Assembly (NCBI GenBank): GCA_001592145.1
Contig: BCWJ01000013.1
Coordinates: 1 to 64,000, forward strand
DNA: 64,000 nt
Source of the DNA: Xylanimicrobium pachnodae JCM 13526 = NBRC 107786
GTDB taxonomy: Bacteria > Actinomycetota > Actinomycetes > Actinomycetales > Cellulomonadaceae
Direction: 5' to 3'
The translations under genes were made by a program, and so were the position numbers. How positions within the stretch are numbered: the first letter of the stretch is position 1; every line of letters starts with the position of its first letter. The notes below the pieces were generated by a model, which saw only the letters and a program-made list of their open reading frames with translations, was not told the DNA's origin and did not search any database. Below are positions 8,572 to 17,182 of this stretch, piece after piece.

Positions 8572-9435
8572 ATGCGCGGAATCATCCTGGCCGGCGGCTC
8601 CGGCACCCGGCTCCACCCCATCACCCTGGGCGTCAGCAAGCAGCTCGTGCCCGTCTACGACAAGCCGATGATCTACTACCCGCTCTCGACGCTGATCCTC
8701 GCGGGCATCAAGGACATCCTGGTCATCACGACGCCGCACGACGCCGAGCAGTTCCGGCGCCTGCTGGGCGACGGCTCCCAGTTCGGCATCAACCTGGAGT
8801 TCACCGTCCAGGAGGTGCCCAACGGGCTCGCCCAGGCGTTCGTGCTCGGCGCGGACTTCATCGGCGACGACGCCGCCGCCCTGGTGCTCGGCGACAACAT
8901 CTTCTACGGCCCCGGCCTCGGCACGCGCCTGACCCGCTTCGAGGGCATCGACGGCGGTGCCGTGTTCGCCTACCGCGTCTCGAACCCCACCGAGTACGGC
9001 GTCGTCGAGTTCGACGAGAACTATCGGGCGCTGTCCCTGGAGGAGAAGCCCGCGCAGCCCAAGTCGAACTACGCGGTGCCCGGCCTGTACTTCTACGACA
9101 ACGACGTGGTCGAGATCGCGAAGAACCTCCAGCCGTCCGCGCGCGGCGAGTACGAGATCACGGACGTCAACCGCCGCTACCTCGAGGCGGGCAAGCTCCA
9201 GGTCGAGGTGCTGCCGCGCGGCACCGCGTGGCTCGACACCGGCACGTTCGACTCGCTGCTCGAGGCGGGCGACTACGTGCGCACCATCGAGAACCGGCAG
9301 GGCCTGAAGATCGGCTCGCCCGAGGAGGTCGCGTGGCGGCGCGGGTTCCTCACCGACGACGAGCTGCGCGAGCGCGCCGAGAAGCTCACCAAGTCCGGGT
9401 ACGGCACCTACCTGCTCGGCCTGCTGGAGGCATGA
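8572..9435 (+). CDS. rmlA: Glucose-1-phosphate thymidylyltransferase RmlA
   Basis: A 287-residue enzyme making dTDP-glucose from dTTP and glucose-1-phosphate, the first step to dTDP-L-rhamnose. The nucleotide-binding signature GGSGTRLHP starts at residue 8, followed by [27 protein letters not shown], and EEKP-type sugar-phosphate residues. Length is standard for the short RmlA class. It is followed by a large palindromic element and the convergent rmlD gene. The assignment is secure. Confidence 0.97.
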   Translation: MRGIILAGGSGTRLHPITLGVSKQLVPVYDKPMIYYPLSTLILAGIKDILVITTPHDAEQFRRLLGDGSQFGINLEFTVQEVPNGLAQAFVLGADFIGDDAAALVLGDNIFYGPGLGTRLTRFEGIDGGAVFAYRVSNPTEYGVVEFDENYRALSLEEKPAQPKSNYAVPGLYFYDNDVVEIAKNLQPSARGEYEITDVNRRYLEAGKLQVEVLPRGTAWLDTGTFDSLLEAGDYVRTIENRQGLKIGSPEEVAWRRGFLTDDELRERAEKLTKSGYGTYLLGLLEA

Positions 9436-9446
9436 CCCCCGAGGGC

Positions 9447-9504
9447 TTCGACGGGCTCGGCCACCGACCGCGGTGGTCGAGCCAGTCGGAACCAGCCCGT
9501 CGAA
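9447..9504. repeat. REP-like nested palindrome between convergent rmlA and rmlD
   Basis: Perfect 11-bp outer arms TTCGACGGGCT (9447-9457) and AGCCCGTCGAA (9494-9504) enclose a second hairpin, CTCGGCCACC against GGTGGTCGAG, with one wobble. The element lies 12 nt after the rmlA stop and 5 nt before the rmlD stop, a position suited to a bidirectional terminator. The arm sequence resembles the TTTCGACAGGCTCAACCACC-like palindromes scattered in Micrococcales genomes (recalled, not searched). Confidence 0.6.
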
Positions 9505-9508
9505 ACCG

Positions 9509-10402
9509 TCAGCCCAGCACGCTCGGCGCGGCGACCGCCCAGCGCTGCGCCCACTCCCCGATGGGCTCGACACCCACCGCGCGCAGCGCGTCGTGGCCCA
9601 GCACCGAGTACGACGGCCGCGGCGCCTTGGCCGCGAACGCCGCGGAGCTGACCGGGTCGACGCGGGCCGTCAGCCCCGCCGCAGCCATGATCGCCTTCGC
9701 GAACCCGTTCCAGGTCACCGCACCCTGCGCGGTGCCGTGATAGGTGCCCGACGGCGCGCCGGCCGCGACGAGCCGCACGATGAGGTCGGCCAGGTCGACG
9801 GTCCACGTGGGCTGCCCCTGCTGGTCGTCCACCACGGTGAGCACGTCACGCTCCCCGCCCAGCCGGGCCATCGTCTTGGGGAAGTTGGGGCCGCCCGCCC
9901 CGTACAGCCAGGCGGTGCGCACGATGTAGTGGTCCGGGTTGTTGGCCCGAACCGCCCACTCGCCGGCGGCCTTGGTGCGCCCGTACGCGCCCTCCGGCGC
10001 CATGGCGGCGTCCTCGGCATACGGCGTCGTCGCGTGCCCCTCGAACACGTAGTCCGTGGAGATCTGCACGATGCGGGCACCGCTCAGTGCGGCGGCGTGC
10101 GCCAGGTTCTGCGGCCCGACGGCGTTGACGGCGAACGCGGCCGCCTCCTGCTCCTCCGCGGCGTCGACCGCCGTCCAGGCCGCGCAGTTCACGACGACGT
10201 CGCCCGCCGTCAGGTTCAACGACCGGACATAGGCCAGGGTCGCGGCGGCGTCGGTGATGTCCACGTGCTCGCGGTCCACCGCGGTGACCTCGGCGCCGGC
10301 CCCCTGCGCGGCAGCCACCATGTCCTGACCGAGCATGCCGTGGGCGCCGACGACGAGCCAGCGGGCAGGAGGAACGGTGTTCGGGTTCACAGGTGTGGTC
10401 AC
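9509..10402 (-). CDS. rmlD: dTDP-4-dehydrorhamnose reductase RmlD
   Basis: A 297-residue NAD(P)H-dependent reductase for the last step of dTDP-L-rhamnose synthesis. The Rossmann motif GAHGMLGQ lies near residue 15, the NCAAWTAVDAAE segment is typical of RmlD, and the catalytic YGRTK (Y-X3-K) is present, as is the C-terminal substrate loop with RPSYSVL. A GTG at 10402 is preferred because a TAGAAT -10 lies 7 nt upstream. A longer in-frame extension would read through the divergent rmlC gene and is rejected. Confidence 0.95.
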   Translation of the reverse strand: MTTPVNPNTVPPARWLVVGAHGMLGQDMVAAAQGAGAEVTAVDREHVDITDAAATLAYVRSLNLTAGDVVVNCAAWTAVDAAEEQEAAAFAVNAVGPQNLAHAAALSGARIVQISTDYVFEGHATTPYAEDAAMAPEGAYGRTKAAGEWAVRANNPDHYIVRTAWLYGAGGPNFPKTMARLGGERDVLTVVDDQQGQPTWTVDLADLIVRLVAAGAPSGTYHGTAQGAVTWNGFAKAIMAAAGLTARVDPVSSAAFAAKAPRPSYSVLGHDALRAVGVEPIGEWAQRWAVAAPSVLG

Positions 10403-10405
10403 GGC

Positions 10406-10415
10406 TAGGATTCTA
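10406..10415. promoter_or_regulatory. Overlapping divergent -10 boxes for rmlC and rmlD
   Basis: TAGGAT (10406-10411, plus) and TAGAAT (10410-10415, minus) share two bases in the 52-nt gap between the divergent rmlD and rmlC starts. The minus box lies 7 nt from the rmlD GTG (leaderless). The plus box gives rmlC a leader of about 35 nt with a GAAGGAG ribosome site. Both promoters cannot be occupied at once. No convincing -35 on either side. Confidence 0.5.
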
Positions 10416-10454
10416 GAGGTCTCTCCCCCACCCCCGCCCCGAAGGAGCCCTCCC

Positions 10455-11072
10455 GTGCAGATCCGCGAACTCAAGGTCCCCGGCGCCTTCGAGATCACCC
10501 CGAAGCAGTTCGGCGACCCGCGCGGCGTCTTCCTGGAGTGGTTCAAGGCCCCCGCGTTCGAGGAGGCGGTGGGCCACCCGCTGAACCTGGCGCAGGCCAA
10601 CTGCTCCGTGTCGTCCGCGGGCGTGGTGCGCGGCATCCACTTCGCCGACGTCCCCCCGGGGCAGGCCAAGTACGTCACCTGCCCGAAGGGAGCCGTGCTC
10701 GACGTCGTCGTCGACATCCGCGTGGGCTCGCCCACCTTCGGGCAGTGGGACTCGGTGCTCCTGGACGACGTCGACCGGCGCGCGATCTACCTGGGCGAGG
10801 GCCTGGGCCACGCGTTCATGGCCCTGGAGGACGGGTCCACCGTGATGTACCTGTGCTCCACGGGATACAACCCCACCGGTGAGCACGGCATCAACCCGCT
10901 CGACGAGCAGATCGGCCTCGTGTGGCCCACGCAGGACCGCCACGGCAACCCCATCACGCCGCTGCTCTCGGAGAAGGACACGGCCGCGCCCTCGCTCGCC
11001 GAGGCGGCCGCCCAGGGGCTGCTCCCCGACTACGAGCAGGTGCTCGCGTACACGGAGTCGCTCAAGGGCTGA
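10455..11072 (+). CDS. rmlC: dTDP-4-dehydrorhamnose 3,5-epimerase RmlC
   Basis: A 205-residue cupin epimerase converting dTDP-4-keto-6-deoxyglucose to the 4-keto-rhamnose form. Signatures are GDPRGVFLEWF, RGIHF (catalytic His), KYVTCPKGAVLDVVVDIR and GHAFMALEDGSTVMYLCS. The GTG start has GAAGGAG 7 nt upstream. It is slightly longer than the ~185-residue norm because of a C-terminal tail. Convergent with the mannose-1-phosphate guanylyltransferase gene, with 3 nt between stop codons. Confidence 0.95.
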   Translation: MQIRELKVPGAFEITPKQFGDPRGVFLEWFKAPAFEEAVGHPLNLAQANCSVSSAGVVRGIHFADVPPGQAKYVTCPKGAVLDVVVDIRVGSPTFGQWDSVLLDDVDRRAIYLGEGLGHAFMALEDGSTVMYLCSTGYNPTGEHGINPLDEQIGLVWPTQDRHGNPITPLLSEKDTAAPSLAEAAAQGLLPDYEQVLAYTESLKG

Positions 11073-11075
11073 GCC

Positions 11076-12200
11076 CTACAGCAGGTCGTCCAACCCGTTC
11101 TCACGCACGGCGTCCACCACGTTCTTGACCTGCTGCGCGCGCGCCCGCGTGGTCACCAGGAGTGCGTCCGGGGTGTCGATGACGACGACGTCGTCGACCC
11201 CCAGCAGGGTGATCACGCGGCCCGACGCCGGAGCCACCACCGTGCCGCCCGACTCGATCCGGAGCACGTCCGAACCGTCCCCGACCACCTTGTTCCCCGC
11301 GTCGTCCACACTGGGCAGCAGCACCGCGAGCGAGTTGAAGTCGCCGATGTCGTCCCAGCCGAACGTGCCCGGGACGATAGCGATACCCCCGGCCGCGGCC
11401 ACGGGTTCCGCGATCGCGTGGTCGATGGCGATCTTCTCCAGGCCGGGCCACACGCGCTCCAGGACCTCCTCGCGGGCGTCCGTGTCCCACGCGGCGGCGA
11501 TCTCCACGAGGCCGGCGTGCAGGGCGGGGCGCTGGGCGGCGAGGTGCCCGAGCAGCACCTCGGTGCGGGTCACGAACATGCCCGCGTTCCACCGGTAGTC
11601 GCCCGACTCCAGGTAGTCGCGCGCGGTCGCGGCGTCGGGCTTCTCGGTGAACCCGAGCGCGTGCAACGCCGTCGGGGCGCCGTCGACGCCCAGGGGGCCG
11701 CCCGAACGGACGTACCCGAACGCGACCGACGGGCGTGACGCGGCAATCCCGATCGTGACCACGTAGCCGGCGCGCGCGGCGGCGACCGCCTCGCGCACGG
11801 CGCTCTCGAACGCACGCCGCCCGTGGATCACCTGGTCGGCTGCGAACGACCCGACGATCACGTCCCCGTGCCGTTGCTGCAGCACGGCGGCGGCCAGCCC
11901 GATGGCGGCCATCGAGTCCCGCGGCGACGGCTCGGCCAGCACGTCGGCGTCGCCGAGCTGCGGCAGCTGCGCACGGCAGGCAGCCACGTGCTTGCGGCCC
12001 GTCACCAGCACGGTGCGGCTCGCGAGCGGCGCGAGGCGGGCCGCCGTCGCCTGGATCAGCGTCTGACCCGAGCCCGTGAGGTCGTGCAGGAACTTCGGCG
12101 CGCCCTGCCGCGACAGCGGCCACAGCCGGGTCCCGGCGCCGCCCGCCGGAACGATCGCGTAGAAGTCGTCGATCGGGCCCGCGCCCGGCGTGTTCGTCAT
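11076..12200 (-). CDS. manC: Mannose-1-phosphate guanylyltransferase
   Basis: A 374-residue enzyme forming GDP-mannose from GTP and mannose-1-phosphate. The N-terminal signature AIVPAGGAGTRLWPLSRQGAPKFL starts at residue 14, and FTEKP, WNAGMF and FGWDDIGDFNSL follow as in ManC/ManB-type enzymes. It lacks the C-terminal isomerase domain of bifunctional ManC. GDP-mannose supplies mannosylation and wall polymers. The ATG at 12200 is supported by a TACGCT -10 box 6 nt upstream. Cytoplasmic. Confidence 0.92.
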   Translation of the reverse strand: MTNTPGAGPIDDFYAIVPAGGAGTRLWPLSRQGAPKFLHDLTGSGQTLIQATAARLAPLASRTVLVTGRKHVAACRAQLPQLGDADVLAEPSPRDSMAAIGLAAAVLQQRHGDVIVGSFAADQVIHGRRAFESAVREAVAAARAGYVVTIGIAASRPSVAFGYVRSGGPLGVDGAPTALHALGFTEKPDAATARDYLESGDYRWNAGMFVTRTEVLLGHLAAQRPALHAGLVEIAAAWDTDAREEVLERVWPGLEKIAIDHAIAEPVAAAGGIAIVPGTFGWDDIGDFNSLAVLLPSVDDAGNKVVGDGSDVLRIESGGTVVAPASGRVITLLGVDDVVVIDTPDALLVTTRARAQQVKNVVDAVRENGLDDLL

Positions 12201-12206
12201 GCCGCA

Positions 12207-12212
12207 AGCGTA
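12207..12212 (-). promoter_or_regulatory. -10 box TACGCT, leaderless start of manC
   Basis: On the minus strand TACGCT ends 6 nt before the manC ATG with no ribosome site between, which suggests a leaderless transcript. Confidence 0.4.
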
Positions 12213-12255
12213 AGAGGTTGCCGGGTGCGACGACGCCGCAGCGCTCGCACGACGG

Positions 12256-13380
12256 TCAGCGTGCGGCGCGGGCCGCCTCGTACGCCTCGAGGTGCGCCTG
12301 CGCGGCGGCCGCCCAGGTGAACGTGCGCGCCCGCGCCACCGCCGCGGCCGCCAGGGATGCACGGCGGGCGTCGTCGTCGAGCAGTGCGCGCAGCTCGGCG
12401 CCGATCGACGCGTCGTCGGTGCCGCAGTAGGCGACGGCGTCGCCGCCCACCTCCGGCAGGGACAGCTCGCGCGTGGTCAGCACCGTGGCCCCGCACGCCA
12501 TCGCCTCCAGCACGGGCAGCCCGAAGCCCTCCCCCAGGCTCGGGTAGGCCAGCACCTGGGCCCCCGCCAGGAAGCCGGGCAGGTCGTCCAAGGGCAGGTA
12601 CCCCGGCCGGCGCACGGTCAGGTGAGCCGGCACCTCGGCCACGGCGTCGTCGATCGCGTCGTCCCAGCCCTTGCCCCCGGCCAGCACCAGCGCCGGCGGG
12701 GCGTCGAGCCCCGCGCAGGCCCGCACCCAGCCGCGGATCAGTGCGGGCACGTTCTTGCGCGGCTCCAGGGTGCCCAGGAACCCGACGTAGGGCGCGTCCC
12801 CGACGTCGAGCGTGGCCCGCACCCGTGCGGCGTCGTCGCCGGCCACCTGGTGGAAGCGCTGGTGGTCCACGCCGTGGTAGGCCACGTGGAACTTCGCGAC
12901 GTCGGCGCCGACCAGGCGCACGACCTCGTCCCGAGTCGCCCTGCTCGGGGTGACCAGCGCCGCCGCGCGGCGCGCGGCCACCCGAATCGCCCCCCGGAAG
13001 AACACCGCCTTGGTCCGCAGGTGCAGCTCCGGGGTGGTGAAGAAGGTCGCGTCGTGCAGGGTGACGACGACGGGGGCGGACGTGGCCAGCGGCATCGTGT
13101 AGTGCGGGCTGTGCACCACGTCCGGGCGCACCCGGCGGATCAGGGCAGGCAGGCCGGTCTGCTCCCAGGCCATGCGGCGAGGGCGCGACTCCAGCGCGGG
13201 CGGTACCGTGACCACGTCGGCGTGCGGCGCGAGCCCCGCGAACAGCTCCGCGTCCCGCGCCTGGGTGGCGATCGTCAGGCGCACCCCCGCCCGGTCCAGC
13301 TCGGGGACCAGCTCGTCGAGGTAGCGGCCCACACCGCCCCGGTCGGCGGGGACGGCGGTGGCGTCGAGCAGGACGTGCAT
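12256..13380 (-). CDS. GT4 glycosyltransferase
   Basis: A 374-residue GT-B fold family 4 enzyme. The C-terminal nucleotide-sugar site carries SLGEGFGLPVLEAMACG (E-X7-E motif region) and PEVGGDAV. The N-terminus has the VGRYLDELVPELDRAG-type acceptor segment. Likely a mannosyl- or related transferase given the adjacent GDP-mannose gene, but the substrate is inference. A TAGACT -10 box (13414-13419, minus) and AAGGGA ribosome site lie upstream, so it has its own promoter even though the DUF2142 gene upstream points the same way. Confidence 0.85.
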   Translation of the reverse strand: MHVLLDATAVPADRGGVGRYLDELVPELDRAGVRLTIATQARDAELFAGLAPHADVVTVPPALESRPRRMAWEQTGLPALIRRVRPDVVHSPHYTMPLATSAPVVVTLHDATFFTTPELHLRTKAVFFRGAIRVAARRAAALVTPSRATRDEVVRLVGADVAKFHVAYHGVDHQRFHQVAGDDAARVRATLDVGDAPYVGFLGTLEPRKNVPALIRGWVRACAGLDAPPALVLAGGKGWDDAIDDAVAEVPAHLTVRRPGYLPLDDLPGFLAGAQVLAYPSLGEGFGLPVLEAMACGATVLTTRELSLPEVGGDAVAYCGTDDASIGAELRALLDDDARRASLAAAAVARARTFTWAAAAQAHLEAYEAARAAR

Positions 13381-13416
13381 CGTGATCCCTTCGGTTCGGT
13401 CAGTGGCGCCCGCAGT

Positions 13417-14931
13417 CTAGAGGCGGTCCGCGGCCCCGTCGTGCGCGCCACGATGTCTGCGCCCGACGACGTACAGGCCCGCGACCAGGACCGCAAAGCC
13501 CAGGGTCCCCAGGGCCCAGGTCGCCATGGGCGAGACGGGAGACACCCACCACTCGACGGATCGGTTCAGGTTGGAACCGCCGACGTCGAGCCCCGTGGTG
13601 AAGCGCCGGATCTGCGTGTGCAGCGCGGCCGAGTGGGCGACGACGAGGGCCCACGCGACGACGGTCGTCTGGGCCGTGGACATTCGCGCCACGGTGCGTC
13701 GCCCCGGATCCCACAACGCCGTCATGAGGATCACCGGAACGAGCGGCGTGAGGTAGCGCCCCTGGACCTCGGTGCCCACGAGCGCACCGGTGAGCTGCAG
13801 CAGCAGGAGCGGCAGCAGCCAGAACGCCAGGGCGAGCCCGCCGAGGGACAGCGCCTTGCTCCAGCTCATGGTCTGCAGGCCCAGGAACGCGACGGCACCC
13901 GCGGCGAGCGCGACGGGCACCCACGTGATGGCCGGCATCTCGGTGTCGAGCCAGTTGAGCGACCCCACCACCGAGTCGAGCAGGAGCGCCGGGACGGCCT
14001 TGACGTTCACGGTGAGCAAGCCGCGGCCGGCCTCGCCTCCCCCGTTGAGCCCGGTCTTGACGGCCATGCCCTGACCCCCGGCGAAGAAGCCGAGCACACC
14101 GATGACGGCAGCGGCCACCGGCCAGACCACGTGCCGCCAGTTGCGCCGGATCCGGCCGGCGTGGAGGATCGCGACCGCGAGCGAGACCAGCGCGACGAAC
14201 GCGCCGGCGTCCGCGCGCGAGATGGCGGCGAGTGCCGCACCGGCCAGCGCGACACCCAGCAGCCCGTACCGCCTGCCGCGCGACGCCTCGGTGAAGTAGC
14301 CGTGGAGGCCGATCCACGCAGCGGCCACCCCCGCGATCGACCAGCCCGACGGGTTGATGGACGCGACGAGGTAGATCGCCATCGGTGCGGCGACGACGAG
14401 TCCGCCGTAGACCACGAGACGCCGGTTGGTGGCCGACAGCAACGCCATCGCGGCACCGAGCAAGGCCACGACGACGGTGCCGCCGACGAGCCGCATCGTC
14501 ATGACCGAGGCGGTGAGGTCGTCACCGACGAACCCGTGCATGAACCGGTAGAACCCACCGGGGTAGGTGCCGTCGTCCACGCGCCCGGTCCAGGTGGGGT
14601 AGGTGCCGAGCCGGTCGACGCAGGCGCCCGACGCGTCGGGCCGGAACGCTGTGCAGGCAGCCGCTCCGGCGACATCCTTGGGGATCTCCACGAGGGCGGT
14701 TCCGTCGTCGCCCTGTTGACGCGGGCAGGCGTCGGCGACGCCCAGAGGGCACCAGATGGAGCCCAGGTGGAAGTCCTCGTCCGGGGATGATCCGGGAGGT
14801 GACGCGGTGGCCCAGGCCGCGACGGCCACGAGCGCGCCGACCACGAAGAGGAGGGCCAGCACGACGGGTGACGATGTCACTCGACGCCAGGTGCGAGGGG
14901 CGGCCGCGCGGGGGGTGATGCGCTCGGTCAC
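13417..14931 (-). CDS. DUF2142 family polytopic membrane protein
   Basis: A 504-residue membrane protein with about 11 hydrophobic segments. It has the GSSPDEDFHLGSIWC segment after the first membrane span and the NPSGWSIAGVAAAW region, both typical of DUF2142. These proteins sit in polysaccharide loci and resemble GT-C transferases, with an acidic pair (here DED) in the first outer loop; activity is unproven. The GTG start overlaps the stop of the upstream gene by 4 nt, so the two are translationally coupled. An in-frame open extension upstream is only a shadow of that gene and was discarded. Confidence 0.85.
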   Translation of the reverse strand: MTERITPRAAAPRTWRRVTSSPVVLALLFVVGALVAVAAWATASPPGSSPDEDFHLGSIWCPLGVADACPRQQGDDGTALVEIPKDVAGAAACTAFRPDASGACVDRLGTYPTWTGRVDDGTYPGGFYRFMHGFVGDDLTASVMTMRLVGGTVVVALLGAAMALLSATNRRLVVYGGLVVAAPMAIYLVASINPSGWSIAGVAAAWIGLHGYFTEASRGRRYGLLGVALAGAALAAISRADAGAFVALVSLAVAILHAGRIRRNWRHVVWPVAAAVIGVLGFFAGGQGMAVKTGLNGGGEAGRGLLTVNVKAVPALLLDSVVGSLNWLDTEMPAITWVPVALAAGAVAFLGLQTMSWSKALSLGGLALAFWLLPLLLLQLTGALVGTEVQGRYLTPLVPVILMTALWDPGRRTVARMSTAQTTVVAWALVVAHSAALHTQIRRFTTGLDVGGSNLNRSVEWWVSPVSPMATWALGTLGFAVLVAGLYVVGRRHRGAHDGAADRL

Positions 14932-16919
14932 TGTGAGAACTCCGTCCGGGGCGGGCCGGCCGGCTCGCCCTTCGATGCGATGGCGGGTCCGGAGACCACG
15001 GTGAACGGCAGGTCGCCGCACAGGGCGTCCAACCGATCCGCGCGGGCTCCGTCGGAAGTCCGGACGGTCACCGGGCGCTGCCAGGCGGCGATGGCGGAGC
15101 ACACCTGAGCGTCGGAGTCCGGGTCGAGAACGTAGGCGAAGGGGCGTACGGGGTCGGTCGCCTTCTCGGCCTCCAGCTGCAGCAGCCAGGAGTTGAGGAA
15201 CCGGTCCACCCCCGGATCCACCAGCCCCGCGGCAATCGTCGGGACGCCCGGCTCCGCGATCGCGAAGAGCGTACGAGCGTCGCTTTCGCCCGCGGCGAGC
15301 CCGTTGCCGCGCAGGATGTTGACGAGGGGCAGCTGCTGCCGCAGGCCGGGACCGGGGATCTGGAGCACGAGCGCACCCACGAAGGCGCCGACGGCAAGTC
15401 CCGCCACCGCCGACTCGGCACGCTCCCAACCCCGGGTGCGGCCCTCTTCGGCGCCGCCGGCCGGGGAGGCTGCCGCCGACCCACAGCTCACCAGGATCAC
15501 CAGGAGCAGGCAGCACACCGCCCAGGCGGCCTTCACCGGGTAGTAGCCCCAGAACGGGACGCCGGCGGACAACCGCTGCGCGACGAGGAACCCGACACCC
15601 ACCGCTGCCCCGACGACGACCACCCCGAGGCCGACGGCGTGGTCCGCGACGCGGGTGCACAGCGCGTGCAGCAGCACGACGAGCACGGTGGCCGCGACGA
15701 CGAACACCACGTGGCGTGGCGGCAGCTCGTGAATGCCACCGTCGACAGCCAGCGCCTCCCCGTCCCGGTGCAGGTCGGCCAATGTGACGAGCAGCCCATA
15801 CGTCCCCACCGCGGCCACCGTGAGGAACCAGGGCAGCCACGCGACCCACGGCCCTCGCGCCAGGGCAGGCAGCGCACGGGCGAACACCGCCGCCGCCAGC
15901 GCCAGCGACACGGTCGCGAGGGGTGCCCACGTCGCGAGGAGAGCGATCGTCGCCGCGGCGAGCACCGCCGCGGCGACCAGCGGTGCCCGGCGCGACTCGA
16001 GCCACGCGCACCATGCGGCCAGCAGCACGATCATGGCCAGGCTCGAGTTGAAGAAGCCGAACTGCACGGCGAAGCCGACGACGTACCAGCTTGACGCCAC
16101 GCCCGCGGCGATCACGGGGGCGACCACCCGGGACGTGGCGCTCGCCCTGCGCGTCGCGTGGGCCGCCACCAGGGCGGCGAGCACCGAGCCGACGTAGATC
16201 ATCACGAGCCATAGCCCCGCGGCACGACGCACGTCGTGGCCCAGGAGATCGGCCGCCGCGACGCTCCCGCGGCCGGCGGCCGCCACGATCGCGATCAGAC
16301 CGGCGGTGAGCGGCGAGGCGTTCGGCCGGCCCGCAGCAACTCCACCGTCCTCGAGAATCTGGCGGGCGGTGACCAGGTTCCACACGGCGTCGTTGTTCAT
16401 CGCCCATCGCGGACCCCAGTCGGCTGCATCGAGGACCGGGCCCAGGACGGCCAGGGCGATCACCGGAGCGACGACGACGATCGCGACACGGGCTCCTCGC
16501 CCGCGCGGCACGCGGACCCGGTCCGAGCGCACCAGGGCGACGACGGGCACGAGCGCGACGATCGTCAGGATGAGGGCACCGGACGCCGAGAGCCCCACCC
16601 CCGTTGCCGGCAGCACCCGCAGGACGACGGCGTAGCCCGCGAGCAGGGTGGTGAGCGAACCGGCGCAGGCCAGCGTCCACGTCACGCGCTGGCCGTAGAC
16701 CAGGGTGAGGCCGCCCACCGCGGCAAGGCAGAGCAGCCAGGGCGTCAGACCGGTCAGCCAGGCGACAAGACCGAACACCGTCAGCGCGAGGAGCCCGAGG
16801 ACCCACGGCGTGCCGCGCTCGCCCGTCCGCCCGCCGCTGACCCCACGCACGGCAGGACCGAGCCGGGCCCCGGCAGCAGGGTCAGAGGAGATCACGATGG
16901 CCACGGTGGATGCCTTCAC
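14928..16919 (-). CDS. Large polytopic membrane protein, GT-C-like, unassigned
   Basis: A protein of about 663 residues: roughly 14 hydrophobic segments followed by a hydrophilic C-terminal domain of about 150 residues. The architecture resembles GT-C type envelope glycosyltransferases and the DUF6541 proteins elsewhere here, but I do not recognise a family. The start is uncertain. A TATGAT -10 box (17008-17013, minus) makes starts upstream of about 17000 unlikely. GTG at 16919 is used; GTG at 16904, with AAGG 8 nt before it, is as good. Coupled to the DUF2142 gene by a 4-nt overlap. Confidence 0.7.
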   Translation of the reverse strand: MKASTVAIVISSDPAAGARLGPAVRGVSGGRTGERGTPWVLGLLALTVFGLVAWLTGLTPWLLCLAAVGGLTLVYGQRVTWTLACAGSLTTLLAGYAVVLRVLPATGVGLSASGALILTIVALVPVVALVRSDRVRVPRGRGARVAIVVVAPVIALAVLGPVLDAADWGPRWAMNNDAVWNLVTARQILEDGGVAAGRPNASPLTAGLIAIVAAAGRGSVAAADLLGHDVRRAAGLWLVMIYVGSVLAALVAAHATRRASATSRVVAPVIAAGVASSWYVVGFAVQFGFFNSSLAMIVLLAAWCAWLESRRAPLVAAAVLAAATIALLATWAPLATVSLALAAAVFARALPALARGPWVAWLPWFLTVAAVGTYGLLVTLADLHRDGEALAVDGGIHELPPRHVVFVVAATVLVVLLHALCTRVADHAVGLGVVVVGAAVGVGFLVAQRLSAGVPFWGYYPVKAAWAVCCLLLVILVSCGSAAASPAGGAEEGRTRGWERAESAVAGLAVGAFVGALVLQIPGPGLRQQLPLVNILRGNGLAAGESDARTLFAIAEPGVPTIAAGLVDPGVDRFLNSWLLQLEAEKATDPVRPFAYVLDPDSDAQVCSAIAAWQRPVTVRTSDGARADRLDALCGDLPFTVVSGPAIASKGEPAGPPRTEFSQ

Positions 16920-17007
16920 ACGAGTGGCAGGGGCACCGTGCACCGCGCCGCCTGCCAGAACCGGATGCCTGGGCTCGTCTCGTGACTGATGACCGCCTGG
17001 CTGCCCG

Positions 17008-17013
17008 ATCATA
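17008..17013 (-). promoter_or_regulatory. -10 box TATGAT for the unassigned membrane protein / DUF2142 operon
   Basis: A strong TATGAT on the minus strand in the 263-nt divergent gap between this operon and the GT2/DUF2304 operon. The predicted start site is near 17000, which gives a leader of about 80 nt. No clear -35. Confidence 0.4.
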
Positions 17014-17169
17014 GTGGCGGGGCTTCGACCGCCGATAGTCGTTGGCCTCGAACCGTTCGGTGCCGTGGGATCGGCAGCACCTCGCCGGGCTCGGCGGCAC
17101 CGCAGATCCATGATCCTGAGCAGGCGACGGGACGCGGCCACCGTCACCGGACGCAGGTTTCGGCCCCGC

Positions 17170-17175
17170 TAAACT
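17170..17175 (+). promoter_or_regulatory. -10 box TAAACT, leaderless start of the GT2/DUF2304 operon
   Basis: TAAACT ends 7 nt before the GTG at 17183 and no ribosome site is present. Confidence 0.45.
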
Positions 17176-17182
17176 CCTCACC

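Noticed and set aside
10403-10735. N-terminal extension of RmlD
   Set aside because: It would be antisense to the start of rmlC and lie before the Rossmann motif; the -10 box at 10410-10415 fits a start at 10402.
11061-11080. AGGGCT-G-AGCCCT palindrome across the rmlC and manC stops as a terminator
   Set aside because: No room for a stable loop and no T-run; it is probably a by-product of two stop codons in GC-rich sequence.
14932-16806. Upstream in-frame extension of the DUF2142 gene
   Set aside because: It runs through the coupled upstream membrane gene in another frame; the GTG at 14931 with a 4-nt overlap is the natural start.
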